DNA from: Paracoccus laeviglucosivorans
Lineage (GTDB): Bacteria > Pseudomonadota > Alphaproteobacteria > Rhodobacterales > Rhodobacteraceae
Assembly (NCBI RefSeq): GCF_900182695.1
Contig: NZ_FXTK01000001.1
Location: 310,001 to 374,000 of the forward strand
Direction: 5' to 3'
Length of the DNA stretch: 64,000 nucleotides
Of the stretch, positions 18,276-31,946 are shown piece after piece; within the stretch, counting starts at the first letter, position 1; the number at the start of each line of letters is the position of its first letter. Below the pieces are notes generated by a model. That model did not search any database, was not told the origin of the DNA, and saw only the letters and a list, made by a program, of their open reading frames with translations. The translations under genes were made by a program, and so were the position numbers.

Positions 18276-19514
18276 ATGGAAAACTTTGCCGCCTCTGTCC
18301 GCCAGGCAGAGGTCGCGCTGCGCGACCTCTTCGAGCCGACCCCGCTTCAGAAGAATGACCACCTCTCGGCGAAATACGGCGCCGAGATCTGGTTGAAACG
18401 CGAAGACCTGACGCCCGTGCGCAGCTACAAGCTGCGCGGCGCCTTCAACGCCATGCGCAAGGTCGCTGGCGGCGCGGGGGCACATTTCGTCTGCGCAAGC
18501 GCAGGGAATCACGCGCAGGGCGTGGCTTACGCCTGCCGCCATTTCGGCGCCAAAGGCACGATCTTCATGCCGGTCACCACGCCGCAGCAAAAGATCGCCA
18601 AGACCCGCATTTTCGGCAATGGCGCGGTCGAGATCGTGCTGACAGGCGATTATTTCGACCAGACGCTGGCGGCCGCGCAGGAATTCGCGCGCGCGGCAGG
18701 GGCGCGTTTCCTTGCGCCGTTCGACGATCCCGATGTGGTCGAAGGTCAGGCGACCGTGGCGCTTGAGATGATGCAGCAGCTTGGCTTTGCCCCCGATCTG
18801 GTCGTGCTGCCCGTGGGCGGCGGCGGTCTGGCGGCGGGCGTCACAAGCTATCTGGCCGAAACCGCGCCCGCGACGCAGGCCGCGTTCGCCGAACCCGAAG
18901 GCGGGGCCAGCCTGCATGGCGCATTGACCGCAGGTGAACCTGTGACGCTGCCCGCCGTCGATACCTTTGTCGATGGCGCGGCTGTCGCGCGGATTGGTGC
19001 GCTGCCCTTTTCGCTGCTGTCGCGTTTTTCGCCCGATCAGGTCCATCCCGCGCCCGAAGATCGCATCTGCGCCACCATGCTTGAGATGCTGAACATCGAA
19101 GGTATCGTGCTGGAGCCCGCAGGCGCGCTGGCGATTGACGCCCTGCGCGACATCCCCGATCTGGCGGGCAAGCGGATCGTCTGCGTCTGTTCAGGCGGCA
19201 ATTTCGATTTCGAACGCCTGCCCGAGGTCAAGGAACGCGCCCAGCGTTTCTCTGGGCTAAAACGCTATTTCATTCTGCGTATGCCGCAGCGCCCCGGTGC
19301 CTTGCGCGACTTTCTGGAATTGCTGGGGCCGGATGACGACGTGGCGCGATTCGAGTATCTGAAGAAATCGGCGCGCAACTTTGGTTCGATCCTGATCGGG
19401 ATCGAAACCAGCGCGCCTGAGAATCTGGAACGGCTGTGCGAACGTCTGGCCGCCGCCGGGATCGGGTATCGCGACATCACGCGCGATCCGGTGCTTTCGG
19501 AATTCCTGATCTGA
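18276..19514 (+). CDS. ilvA: Threonine ammonia-lyase (threonine dehydratase)
   Basis: 412 aa from MENFAASVRQAE. PLP-dependent enzyme that makes 2-oxobutanoate from threonine, the first step of isoleucine synthesis. The PLP lysine is in VRSYKLRGAFNAM, the phosphate-binding loop is VVLPVGGGGLAAG, and a single ACT-like regulatory domain (KRYFILRMPQRPGALRDFLELLG) is at about residues 325-410. One ACT-like domain fits the short IlvA form. Alternative start: ATG at 18264, four codons earlier; neither has a strong ribosome-binding site. Confidence 0.93.
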   Translation: MENFAASVRQAEVALRDLFEPTPLQKNDHLSAKYGAEIWLKREDLTPVRSYKLRGAFNAMRKVAGGAGAHFVCASAGNHAQGVAYACRHFGAKGTIFMPVTTPQQKIAKTRIFGNGAVEIVLTGDYFDQTLAAAQEFARAAGARFLAPFDDPDVVEGQATVALEMMQQLGFAPDLVVLPVGGGGLAAGVTSYLAETAPATQAAFAEPEGGASLHGALTAGEPVTLPAVDTFVDGAAVARIGALPFSLLSRFSPDQVHPAPEDRICATMLEMLNIEGIVLEPAGALAIDALRDIPDLAGKRIVCVCSGGNFDFERLPEVKERAQRFSGLKRYFILRMPQRPGALRDFLELLGPDDDVARFEYLKKSARNFGSILIGIETSAPENLERLCERLAAAGIGYRDITRDPVLSEFLI

Positions 19515-19516
19515 TC

Positions 19517-19556
19517 CCAAGGTGCTGCGCGCCTTACAAGCCGCGCAGCACCTTGG
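19517..19556. terminator. 15-bp perfect inverted repeat between convergent ilvA and NUDIX genes
   Basis: The arms ccaaggtgctgcgcg and cgcgcagcaccttgg are exact complements around a 10-base loop. The right arm lies inside the last codons of the NUDIX gene on the other strand. It could terminate transcription from both sides, though T-runs are absent, so it may act mainly as an RNA-end stabiliser or a rho-dependent stop. Confidence 0.55.
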
Positions 19557-19974
19557 CCGCAAACGCGCGCGAGCCGGGGTCGTCCAACAGCTGAACCGCG
19601 TCTGCCAGCGGGAACCAATGCGCACTGTGGCCTGCCTCGCTGGGCGGGCCAAGGCGGCGGATCGGGCGGGCCAGCCAGATCGAGCACATCTTTTCCGCCC
19701 AGAAGCCATATTCGGGCATATGGCAAAAGCGGCGATAGACCCCCAGCCTGCGCGGGGTGCTGATCGTCCAGCCGGTTTCCTCATAGACCTCGCGGTGCAG
19801 TGCTACCTGTGGCGATTCGCCCGGATCAATGCCGCCGCCCGGCAGCTGGAATTCGGGTTCGGGGGCGCGTTGAAAGGTCAGCAGCGCCGCACCGTCACGC
19901 AGCAGAACGGCATAGGCCCCCGGACGCAAACGATAGCGATGAGGACCGGGAGGCGGTCCAAAACGAGGAATCAT
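19534..19974 (-). CDS. NUDIX hydrolase
   Basis: 146 aa. Contains an intact Nudix box (G-x5-E-x7-REVYEETGW, near residues 48-70) after a beta-strand segment (YRLRPGAYAVLLRDGAALLTFQ). It should hydrolyse a nucleoside diphosphate linked to another moiety; substrate cannot be told. The start 19974 has a GGAG ribosome-binding site 8 bases upstream and is preferred to an in-frame ATG at 20025. It converges with ilvA, sharing the inverted repeat described separately. Confidence 0.85.
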   Translation of the reverse strand: MIPRFGPPPGPHRYRLRPGAYAVLLRDGAALLTFQRAPEPEFQLPGGGIDPGESPQVALHREVYEETGWTISTPRRLGVYRRFCHMPEYGFWAEKMCSIWLARPIRRLGPPSEAGHSAHWFPLADAVQLLDDPGSRAFAAKVLRGL

Positions 19975-20096
19975 GCAGGCGCTCCTTGCTGGCTTTTGCG
20001 GCAAGCGCGAAAGCGACCTTGTCACGTCCGATTGTCAAGACCGATCCGCCTGCCACGGCCAGCGCATCGCATCGGCTCCGGCATGTCGCGAAATGC

Positions 20097-20132
20097 AAAA
20101 AGCGTGCAAACCCAAAGGTTTGCACGCTTTTT
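20097..20132. terminator. Strong terminator downstream of tRNA-Leu
   Basis: A perfect 16-bp inverted repeat (aaaaagcgtgcaaacc / ggtttgcacgcttttt) with a 4-base loop begins 6 bases beyond the tRNA 3' end. A-tracts at its left become a T-run on the minus strand. Confidence 0.92.
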
Positions 20133-20137
20133 GTTTT

Positions 20138-20222
20138 TGGTGCCCAGGAGAGGACTCGAACCTCCACGCCTTGCGGCACACGGACCTGAACCGTGCGCGT
20201 CTACCAATTCCGCCACCTGGGC
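20138..20222 (-). tRNA. tRNA-Leu (anticodon CAG)
   Basis: 85 bases including an encoded CCA end. The 5' acceptor arm GCCCAGG pairs with CCTGGGC before the discriminator A and CCA. The anticodon arm is CACGG-TTCAGGT-CCGTG, placing CAG in the loop, so it reads CUG leucine codons. A variable arm (TGCCGCAAGGCG) of class II type and a canonical T arm (GGAGG-TTCGAGT-CCTCT) are visible. CUG is the dominant Leu codon in the surrounding genes. Confidence 0.96.
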
Positions 20223-20450
20223 AGGTGGTGTGAGCGGGGTGATTAAAGGCAGTTGCGGGGGCCGTCAATGGCCCCAAACAAGTTTTTTCGTCGTTCCGTC
20301 ATTTTTTCTTTGCGCGCGCAGTTTTTTCTCTGTCAGCAAGGGAAACGGGTGGCGACTGTCCTTTCCGCCAGCTTGCCGCATGGACTTCGACGCGCCTAGA
20401 AATCGCTCATATCGGCGCGGATAATTTTTTATGATGAACGGGTTCTGCTG

Positions 20451-22046
20451 ATGGAAGAGTTTACCGCCCGCGTCTGGGACGTGATCGTGATCGGCACCGG
20501 GATCGGTGGCGGAACCGTGGGGCGTCGTCTGGCCGAACAGGGCCTGTCGGTGCTTTTCGTCGAAAAAGGCCCCGATCTGGGGGATACCGCCGTATCGGCA
20601 TTGGCCGTGGACAGCGCCGATCCCGAAGCGCGGATGGCCAATGGCGCATGGCCTAAGCTGGTCGCCGCCGAACTGGACGGCAAGTGGTGCGAGCTGGACG
20701 GGATGATCGGCGCGGGTGTCGGCGGCACCTCGGCCTATTATGCGGCCACGCTGGAACGCCCCGAACCCCATGACCTTGACCCCGGCCCCGGCCACCCCCA
20801 CCCCACCGGCGGCTGGCCCGTCGGATATGAGGAGATGCGCCCCTGGTTCGAGCTGGCCGAGGAATATTTTCACATCAGCGGCGAACCCGACCCACTGGAC
20901 CCCGTGCCCGCGAACCTGCCCGCGCCGCCGCGCGTCCTGCCCGCCTCGGATGCCGCGCTGATGGAGGATTTGCGCCGCGCCGGGATGCACCCCTATCAGA
21001 CGCATATGGCAGCGCGTTTCCTGCCGGGCTGCGCCAATTGCTTCGGCCAGCGCTGCCCCCGCCGTTGCAAGATGGACGGCCGTTCCGCAGGTGTGCTGCC
21101 CGCGCTTGAAACCGGGAATGCTACGTTGCTGGACCGTTGCAGCGTGTCCCGGATCGAAGCTGATGCAACGGGTGTGCAATCGCTGACCTGTCGCCGCGAC
21201 GGCGAGACGCTGACGCTTAGGGCGCATCGCTATGTGCTGGCGGGTGGGGGGCTTGGCTCGCCCTCGCTTATGCTGCGGTCTGGCAATGAGCATTGGCCAG
21301 ACGGGCTGGGCAACCGCAACGATCTGGTCGGGCGCAACCTGATGTTCCACCTGAGCGAGATCATCGCGATCTGGGCCGGACGCGGCAAGGGCGAGGGTGC
21401 CTCGCGTTCGATCAGTATGCGCGATCTGTATTACATGCAGGGCGAACGCTTCGGGACCGTGCAATCCATGGGTCTGGTCGCGGGCTATGGCGAGATCCTG
21501 CACGCAATGAACAGCCGCTTTGACCGCTCGCCCCTGCGGCGGCTACGGCCCCTGCGGCTGGGTCTGCGCCTGCCCGCGCGGGTTGCGGCACAGGTTCTGG
21601 GTCAGGCCAAGCTGTTCGTGGGCGTGCTGGAAGATCTACCCTATGCCACGAACCGCGTCCTGCCCGACCCCGATGACGAAGACCGGCTGCGCTTTCACTA
21701 TGACATGTCGGACGAATTGCAGCGCCGCCGCGCTGCGTTTCGTGACGCGATGCGCAAGGCGTTCCGCCCGAACCGCGCCATGTTCATGGGCAGCACGCCG
21801 CAGCTGAACTTTGCCCATCCCTGCGGCACGATGCGCTTTGGCGACGATCCGGCGACCAGCGTTCTGGATCGCGACTGCAAGGTGCATGGGCTGGAGAATT
21901 TGTATGTGGCGGATTCCAGCTTCATGCCGACCTCGAACGGGGTGAACCCAAGCCTGACCATTGCCGCCAATGCCTTGCGCGTTGCCGACTGCATCGTCCA
22001 GTCCATGCGGCCACGGCTTGCCGCTGCGGGCGAGCTTGGGTATTGA
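20451..22046 (+). CDS. GMC-family flavin oxidoreductase
   Basis: 531 aa. N-terminal FAD motif [20 protein letters not shown] at residues 10-29, and the GMC C-terminal signature ([36 protein letters not shown]) with the NPSLT flavin-contact segment. A four-cysteine cluster [15 protein letters not shown] lies near residues 193-206, spaced C-x2-C-x4-C-x3-C, of the kind seen in GMC enzymes related to cholesterol oxidase-like and membrane dehydrogenases. No signal peptide or membrane segment is seen, and no cytochrome or small subunit lies next to it. Substrate unknown. It precedes the NDUFA9-like gene by 47 bases. Confidence 0.85.
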   Translation: MEEFTARVWDVIVIGTGIGGGTVGRRLAEQGLSVLFVEKGPDLGDTAVSALAVDSADPEARMANGAWPKLVAAELDGKWCELDGMIGAGVGGTSAYYAATLERPEPHDLDPGPGHPHPTGGWPVGYEEMRPWFELAEEYFHISGEPDPLDPVPANLPAPPRVLPASDAALMEDLRRAGMHPYQTHMAARFLPGCANCFGQRCPRRCKMDGRSAGVLPALETGNATLLDRCSVSRIEADATGVQSLTCRRDGETLTLRAHRYVLAGGGLGSPSLMLRSGNEHWPDGLGNRNDLVGRNLMFHLSEIIAIWAGRGKGEGASRSISMRDLYYMQGERFGTVQSMGLVAGYGEILHAMNSRFDRSPLRRLRPLRLGLRLPARVAAQVLGQAKLFVGVLEDLPYATNRVLPDPDDEDRLRFHYDMSDELQRRRAAFRDAMRKAFRPNRAMFMGSTPQLNFAHPCGTMRFGDDPATSVLDRDCKVHGLENLYVADSSFMPTSNGVNPSLTIAANALRVADCIVQSMRPRLAAAGELGY

Positions 22047-22093
22047 GCGGAAAAGCACGCCAACATCAGGCACGCCAAAAAGGAGCGAAAGCC

Positions 22094-23086
22094 ATGTCCG
22101 CAGCCAAGCTTGTCACGATCTATGGCGGGTCCGGTTTCCTGGGGCGGCAGATCGCCCGCATTCTGGCTGCGCAGGGCTGGCGCGTCCGCGTAGCCGTGCG
22201 CCGTCCGAACGAAGCGGGCGTGGTGCGCACCTATGGCGCCCCCGGACAGATCGAACCCGTGCCCTGCAACGTGCGCGACGACGCCTCGGTTCTGGCCTGC
22301 ATGGCCGATGCCGATGCGGTCGTGAACTGCGTGGGCGTGCTGGTCGAGGAAGGCAAGAACACCTTTGCCGCCGTCCATGACGAAGCCGCGGGCCGCATCG
22401 CCCGGCTTTCGGCCCAGTTGAACGTGCCGCATTTCGTGCATGTCTCGGCGCTTGGCGCGGATGCCGATGCCGACAGCCGCTATGCCGCCTCGAAAGGCCG
22501 TGGTGAGGCTGCGGTGCTAAGCCATCGCGCCGATGCCGTGATTCTGCGCCCGTCGATCATTTTCGGTTCGGACGACAATTTCTTTAACCGGATCGCCTCG
22601 ATGACGCGGTTCGGTCCGGTGCTGATGGTGCCGGGTGCCGATACGCCGGTCCAGCCGGTCTATGTCATGGATGTCGCCAATGCCGCCGTGCTGGCCGCCC
22701 AAGGCAAGGCCGCGCCGGGTATCTATGAACTGGGCGGCCCCGAGGTGATGACGATGCGCGACGTGGCACGGCTTGTCCTGCGGGCCACCGACCGCCGCCG
22801 CGCGGTCATGAATCTGCCCGGCCCCTTGGGCGGCGGTCTGGCATCCGTGCTGGACGCCGTGCAGGTGGTCAGTGGCGGTCTGCTGACCAATCGCGTGCTG
22901 ACGCGCGATCAACTGCGTTCGCTGAAGCGTCCGAACCGGGTCGGCGAAGGCGTCAAGGACTTGACTTCACTAGGTATTGAGCCGACCGCCGCCTCGGCGG
23001 TCATTAATGAGTATCTGTGGCGCTTCCGTCCCTCGGGTCAATATGAGGCGATGACCGCGTCCGCCAAGAACCTGCGCCGGAGCTGA
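22094..23086 (+). CDS. NDUFA9-like atypical short-chain dehydrogenase (complex I-associated family)
   Basis: 330 aa. N-terminal NAD(P)-binding motif [18 protein letters not shown] (GGSGFLG) and the HVSALGAD segment followed by Y in [11 protein letters not shown]. This is the alphaproteobacterial relative of mitochondrial complex I subunit NDUFA9, a noncatalytic nucleotide-binding accessory subunit. The start 22094 has AAGGAG 9 bases before it. uppP begins on the A of the stop codon (TGATG), so the two are coupled. Role in complex I is inferred from family, not shown here. Confidence 0.82.
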   Translation: MSAAKLVTIYGGSGFLGRQIARILAAQGWRVRVAVRRPNEAGVVRTYGAPGQIEPVPCNVRDDASVLACMADADAVVNCVGVLVEEGKNTFAAVHDEAAGRIARLSAQLNVPHFVHVSALGADADADSRYAASKGRGEAAVLSHRADAVILRPSIIFGSDDNFFNRIASMTRFGPVLMVPGADTPVQPVYVMDVANAAVLAAQGKAAPGIYELGGPEVMTMRDVARLVLRATDRRRAVMNLPGPLGGGLASVLDAVQVVSGGLLTNRVLTRDQLRSLKRPNRVGEGVKDLTSLGIEPTAASAVINEYLWRFRPSGQYEAMTASAKNLRRS

Positions 23087-23889
23087 TGGAACATAATACG
23101 ATTGTTGCCGCGATCCTTGGTCTGCTGGAAGGCTTGACCGAATTCATTCCCGTGTCCTCGACCGGGCACCTGCTGCTGGTGGGTCATTTTCTGGGCTTCG
23201 ATTCGCCCGGCCGCGCCTTTGAGGTGCTGATCCAGCTGGGTGCCATCATGGCCATCCTTGGCGTTTATGCCGGGCGGCTGTGGCGGCTGTTTTCCGCAGC
23301 CCCCCATGACCCCAAGGCCCGGCGCTTCATATTTGCCGTGCTGCTGGCATTCCTGCCCGCCGTCGTGATCGGCGTGATGGCCCACAAGGTCATCAAGGAA
23401 GTGCTGTTCGAAACCCCGATGCTGGTGGCCGTCATGCTGATCGTCGGCGGGGTCGTGTTGCTGTTCGTGGACCGCATGGCCAAGAACCCGCGTTATCACG
23501 CGGCCGAGGATATTCCGGTCGGCACCGCCTTCAAGATCGGCCTGATCCAGTGTTTGGCGATGATCCCCGGCGTATCGCGGTCGGGTGCCACGATCACGGG
23601 TGCGCTGCTTTTGGGCGTGGACAAGCGGTCCGCCGCCGAATTCAGCTTCTTCCTGTCGATGCCGACGATGGTCGGCGCTTTCGCCTATGATCTTTACAAG
23701 AACCGCGACATTCTGGACGCGGCGGCACTAAGCAATATCGCCGTCGGTTTCGTCTGCGCGTTTATTTCGGCCATAGTCGTGGTGCGCTGGTTGCTCAACT
23801 ACGTCTCGGCCCATGGATATGCTGTCTTCGCCTGGTGGCGAATCATCGTCGGGGCCGTGGCTATGCTGGCTCTGGCAGCAGGTTGGTAA
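23086..23889 (+). CDS. uppP: Undecaprenyl-diphosphate phosphatase
   Basis: 267 aa, multi-pass membrane protein. Contains the two family motifs: [20 protein letters not shown] (residues 16-35) with catalytic Glu and Ser, and [17 protein letters not shown] (near residue 164). It recycles the lipid carrier of cell-wall synthesis by removing a phosphate from undecaprenyl diphosphate. It overlaps the NDUFA9-like gene by one base and is followed by the glt leader region. Confidence 0.95.
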   Translation: MEHNTIVAAILGLLEGLTEFIPVSSTGHLLLVGHFLGFDSPGRAFEVLIQLGAIMAILGVYAGRLWRLFSAAPHDPKARRFIFAVLLAFLPAVVIGVMAHKVIKEVLFETPMLVAVMLIVGGVVLLFVDRMAKNPRYHAAEDIPVGTAFKIGLIQCLAMIPGVSRSGATITGALLLGVDKRSAAEFSFFLSMPTMVGAFAYDLYKNRDILDAAALSNIAVGFVCAFISAIVVVRWLLNYVSAHGYAVFAWWRIIVGAVAMLALAAGW

Positions 23890-23911
23890 ACTTTACTGAC
23901 CTAATTTAGAT

Positions 23912-23940
23912 GCTGGCAGGCGCAAAATTGACCTGCCAGC
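23912..23940 (+). promoter_or_regulatory. Hairpin 1 in the uppP-gltD intergenic region
   Basis: A perfect 9-bp stem (gctggcagg / cctgccagc) with an 11-base loop, 23 bases past the uppP stop. It may end uppP transcription, but there is no clean T-run; the following gattaaaa is the 5' arm of another structure. Confidence 0.5.
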
Positions 23941-23982
23941 GATTAAAATCCGCAAATAGGTCAGCTTAGCTGACTTTTAATC
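23941..23982 (+). promoter_or_regulatory. Hairpin 2: candidate attenuator in the glt leader
   Basis: gtcagc-tta-gctgac (23960-23974) forms a 6-bp stem with a 3-base loop followed by ttttaatc, and this tail can also pair with gattaaaa at 23941-23948. The 5' arm overlaps taggtca (23957-23963), which could instead pair with tgaccta at 23897-23903, so two folds compete. It lies 58 bases upstream of gltD. Confidence 0.4.
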
Positions 23983-24039
23983 ATCTTCGCCCTGTCTTAT
24001 CAGGCTTTCAACAGCCTCGCTAGGAAGGGACGCGCAGCC

Positions 24040-25521
24040 ATGGCCACGCAGAAGATGCTCAAGTTCGTCACCATCGGGCGCGAGATGCCTGAGAAACGTG
24101 ACGCCGCCTCCCGCTCGGAGGATTTTCACGAGATCTATCGCGAATTCGCCGCCGCCAAGGCGACCGAACAGGCAAGCCGCTGCAGCCAATGCGGCGTGCC
24201 CTATTGCCAGTCGCACTGCCCGCTGCACAACAACATCCCCGACTGGCTGCGCCTGACCGCCGAAGGCCGCGTCCAAGAGGCGTGGATGCGCAGTCAGGAA
24301 ACCAACACCTTCCCGGAAATCTGCGGCCGCATCTGCCCGCAGGACCGTCTGTGCGAAGGGAACTGCGTCATCGAACAATCGGGCCACGGCACCGTGACCA
24401 TCGGCGCGATCGAGAAATACATCACCGACACCGCGTGGGAAAATGGCTGGGTCACCCCCGCCGCCCCCGCGGTCGAGCGCCCCGAGTCGATCGGCATCAT
24501 CGGCGCGGGTCCGGGTGGCCTTGCCGCCGCCGACCGCCTGCGCCGCATGGGCTATCAGGTCACCGTCTATGACCGTCACGACCGCGCGGGCGGGCTGCTG
24601 ATCTATGGCATCCCCGGCTTCAAGCTGGAAAAGGACGTGGTCGAGCGTCGCAACAAACAGCTGGCCGATGGCGGCGTCGAATTCGTGCTGAACACCAATG
24701 TCGGCGACGACCTGAGCTTTGACGCCATTCGCGGCAAGCACGATGCCGTGCTGATCGCGACGGGCGTTTACAAGACCCGCGATCTGGACATCGACAATGC
24801 CGCAGCCAAGGGCGTGGTGCGGGCGCTGGATTACCTGACCGCCTCGAACCGGGTCGATCTGGGCGATGAGATCCCCGACTACGAAGACGGCGAACTGAAT
24901 GCATCGGGCAAGCGCGTCGTCGTGATCGGCGGCGGCGACACCGCCATGGACTGCGTGCGCACCGCGATCCGTCAGGGCGCGCTGTCGGTCAAATGCCTGT
25001 ATCGCCGCGACCGTGCCAACATGCCCGGCTCGCAGCGCGAAGTGCAGAACGCCGAGGAAGAAGGCGTCGAATTCGTCTGGCTGTCCGCCCCCGGTTCCTT
25101 TGCGGGTCATGTCACGGGCGAAGCCATGGAGGCGCAGGAAGCCGATGTGGGCGATGTGTCCATCGCCTCGGTCCGCATCCAGAAGATGCGTCTGGGCGCG
25201 CCGGACGTGTCGGGCCGCCAATCGCCCGAACTGATCGAGGGGGCCGATTACGACGAGCCCGCCGATCTGGTCATCAAGGCGCTTGGCTTTGAGCCGGAAG
25301 AGCTGCCGCGTCTTTGGGGCGTCGATGGGCTGGAAGTGACCCGCTGGGGCACGATCCGCGCCGATTACCAGACGCACCAGACCAGCCTGCCCGGCGTCTT
25401 TGCCGTGGGCGACATCGTGCGTGGTGCCAGCCTTGTGGTCTGGGCGATCCGCGACGGCCGCGAGGCTGCCGACAGCATCGCTGGTTACCTGTCCGGCGCT
25501 GCCCGCGTCGCCGCCGAGTAA
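24040..25521 (+). CDS. gltD: Glutamate synthase (NADPH) small subunit
   Basis: 493 aa. GltD passes electrons from NADPH through FAD and iron-sulphur centres to GltB for synthesis of glutamate from glutamine and 2-oxoglutarate. Visible features: N-terminal cysteine clusters CSQCGVPYCQSHC and CGRICPQDRLCEGNC (residues about 47-110), FAD motif IGIIGAGPGGLAAADRL near residue 150, and NADPH motif RVVVIGGGDTAMDCVRTA near residue 290. A gene for an unknown secreted protein lies between gltD and gltB. The 150-base region before it has several hairpins. Confidence 0.97.
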   Translation: MATQKMLKFVTIGREMPEKRDAASRSEDFHEIYREFAAAKATEQASRCSQCGVPYCQSHCPLHNNIPDWLRLTAEGRVQEAWMRSQETNTFPEICGRICPQDRLCEGNCVIEQSGHGTVTIGAIEKYITDTAWENGWVTPAAPAVERPESIGIIGAGPGGLAAADRLRRMGYQVTVYDRHDRAGGLLIYGIPGFKLEKDVVERRNKQLADGGVEFVLNTNVGDDLSFDAIRGKHDAVLIATGVYKTRDLDIDNAAAKGVVRALDYLTASNRVDLGDEIPDYEDGELNASGKRVVVIGGGDTAMDCVRTAIRQGALSVKCLYRRDRANMPGSQREVQNAEEEGVEFVWLSAPGSFAGHVTGEAMEAQEADVGDVSIASVRIQKMRLGAPDVSGRQSPELIEGADYDEPADLVIKALGFEPEELPRLWGVDGLEVTRWGTIRADYQTHQTSLPGVFAVGDIVRGASLVVWAIRDGREAADSIAGYLSGAARVAAE

Positions 25522-25534
25522 GGGAGTGATCGCC

Positions 25535-26292
25535 ATGCACGATCCGTGCAAGGGACATAGATTGCGGGCCATGCCTGTCGCGGTCACGGCGGCCATGCTG
25601 ACCATTTCCGCGCTGCCCGCACTCGCCGCCAATTTCACGCCGCCGCAGGGCTGCAAGCTGGAGCTGACGATCCAGAACCGCAGCTGCACCGTGGCGCAGC
25701 ATTATCGCTGTTCCTCGGACGCGGCGGGCGACCAGTGGGTGACTTATTTCACGCCCGAAGGGCAGACCTACCAGTCGCGCATCGACCGCGAAACGCGCTG
25801 GATGGAAAGCACCAACATGCGCGACGGCATCGTCGATGTGTTGGAGGAGGATGCGAAAGACCACGCCTCGTTCAGCACGCTGCTGGAAACCGGCAAGGAC
25901 GATTTCGATTTCTGGACCCGCTCGAATACCGGGGAACGCCTGCATCACGTGGGTGAGGATCGGCTGACCGGCGAAAAGGTCGAAATCGACGGCGTGCCGC
26001 TGGAAGTCACGCAGTTCCAGCTGACGACCTATAGCGAAACCGGCGACGTGCTGATCCGCCGCGAAGGCCAGCAATTCGTCAGCCGCGCGCAGGGCCGCTT
26101 TTACGGCGGTGTGGAAACGTCCGAAGACTGGACGGGCGCACGCGAAAGCACGAATGACAGCCCGGTGAAGTTCTCCTTCCCCGGACAACCCGGCTTTGGC
26201 GAGACCAAGCCACAATATGATTGCGACCTGCAGATGGTGCACGGCAACGAGTCCGGCATCCTTGGGCAGCTTTTGAAGGAGGCACGCAGCTG

Positions 26293-26293
<1 letters not shown>
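25535..26293 (+). CDS. Secreted protein of unknown function between gltD and gltB
   Basis: 252 aa. An N-terminal export signal with a hydrophobic core (PVAVTAAMLTISALPALA) ends at about residue 33; the charged part before it is long, so a shorter start at an internal Met is possible. The mature part has cysteines in GCKLELTIQNRSC and HYRCSSDAAG and one near the end (YDCDLQ), suggesting disulphides in the periplasm. No domain is recognised. GGGAG lies 9 bases before the ATG, 13 bases after gltD. Its stop overlaps the gltB start by one base (TGATG), so it is clearly inside the operon. Confidence 0.8.
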
Positions 26294-30825
<4,532 letters not shown>

Positions 30826-30826
30826 G

Positions 30827-30852
30827 GAAAAGGGGCCGAAAGGCCCCTTTTC
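30827..30852 (+). terminator. Rho-independent terminator of the glt operon
   Basis: An 11-bp perfect stem (gaaaaggggcc / ggccccttttc) with a GAAA tetraloop begins 2 bases after the gltB stop; the right arm ends in TTTT. Confidence 0.92.
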
Positions 30853-30881
30853 ATTCGGCAAATGGCTTGGCGCGGCGACGG

Positions 30882-31429
30882 CTAAAGCGGTTTGCTGCGG
30901 TCGAACAGCTTGATCCGATCGATCCGATCGACAAAGACACCCATCCACGTGCCCTTTCCCGAAACCACGATCCTGTTCCCCGGACGCAGTTGCGCGCGTA
31001 TCGCATCGGGCACCCGACACAACATCCCGGCGGGATGAATTTCGACGGGTTGCCCGCATCTGCTTTTGTCCCGAGGCAAGGATTTGACCGTCAGCACCAG
31101 AGCGGTCGGCTGACCTGTCAGCACCGCTGCAACATAGGGTGGCTTGTGCACAGCCATCCCACCCGCCATCGCACTGATGGGAAGAAACGTGGCGACGTAA
31201 AACGCGCGGCTTCGCCCCCGGCGCGCGCTTTGGGCGGGATCAGCCAGCCGAAAAGACCACCGCACAGACCGAACACGACCGGGGCTAGAAGCGTCAGGTG
31301 CATGGTGCGGGCGAACCACTCGGGCGAGTTCACGAACCTGCCGAAAACCGGGAAAAACGCCAAGATATACAGCGGGAACAACACGATGCTTAACGCGGCG
31401 CAGATGCCGCCGCCTTCTATCCTGCGCAT
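30882..31429 (-). pseudogene. Frameshifted small membrane protein gene
   Basis: Two partial frames join into one plausible protein. The 5' part (from ATG at 31429) encodes MRRIEGGGICAALSIVLFPL, two membrane helices and FGWLIPPKARAGG. The 3' part, in another frame, encodes AFYVATFLPISAMAGGMAVH and ends with a small soluble domain (GTWMGVFVDRIDRIKLFDRSKPL). They would read as one 182-residue protein if a single base were added to the C5 run at 31215-31219 (G5 on the coding strand). No domain is recognised. This is either a true lesion or a homopolymer sequencing error. The start overlaps the end of the DUF6314 gene by 13 bases. Confidence 0.7.
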
Positions 31430-31830
31430 CTGTATTCGGTCTCCAGCCGATACGCCTTTTTCGGCCCTGCCACGTCATGCGTGATCCGCAACCGGCCCGG
31501 CGCGATCAGGTAAGTCGTGGCATAGTCATCGGCAACGCACAGGTGATGCCCGGCCCCGGTCCATTCATCGCCATGTCTGTCCAGCGCCACCTGATGAAAC
31601 AGCCGCCCATCCTGAAACTGCACCGTCAGCAGGTTGTCCCGGATGATATAGATATAATCGCGAAAAAAGGTCGAGCTGCCGCCGTTCTGAAAAGTGATCC
31701 GCCCCTGCTCGTGATAATGCAACGCGCCGCCCGGCATGGGGGAAAAGCGGGCCGTTCCGTCGAAGCGTTCGCCGCTGGAAGCGTGGCGGCCGAAACGCCA
31801 CTCGCCGGTCAGCAGGTCGTGCAGTTCCAT
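31417..31830 (-). CDS. DUF6314 family protein
   Basis: 137 aa starting MELHDLLTGEWRFGRHASSG. The pattern of an N-terminal L.G.W.F.R, a central beta-rich part (TARFSPMPGGALHYHEQGRITF; FFRDYIYIIRDN) and C-terminal H.C..D.Y fits DUF6314, a lipocalin-like small-barrel family of unknown function. No signal peptide is present. An in-frame ATG at 32028 overlaps the divergent CDF transporter gene and was rejected. It overlaps the frameshifted gene downstream. Confidence 0.75.
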   Translation of the reverse strand: MELHDLLTGEWRFGRHASSGERFDGTARFSPMPGGALHYHEQGRITFQNGGSSTFFRDYIYIIRDNLLTVQFQDGRLFHQVALDRHGDEWTGAGHHLCVADDYATTYLIAPGRLRITHDVAGPKKAYRLETEYRCAG

Positions 31831-31946
31831 GGCGTCTCCACTGGGTGTCTTGCCACGCTTCGCCCAAACGGCGGTCTGGCGCAACCCATTGGCCCAGCCG
31901 CCCGACCGGGCTAGAACGCCCCAAAGGATTCGCGAAGGAGCCAGCA

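Noticed and set aside
19511..19527. A 17-base match (ctgatcccaaggtgctg) shared by 19511-19527 and 60262-60278, both right after stop codons
   Set aside because: One match of this length is compatible with chance in a biased 64-kb sequence, and no longer repeat surrounds it.
31190..31240. Programmed frameshift in the membrane gene at 30882-31429
   Set aside because: No slippery heptamer with downstream structure is evident; a homopolymer indel explains the break more simply.
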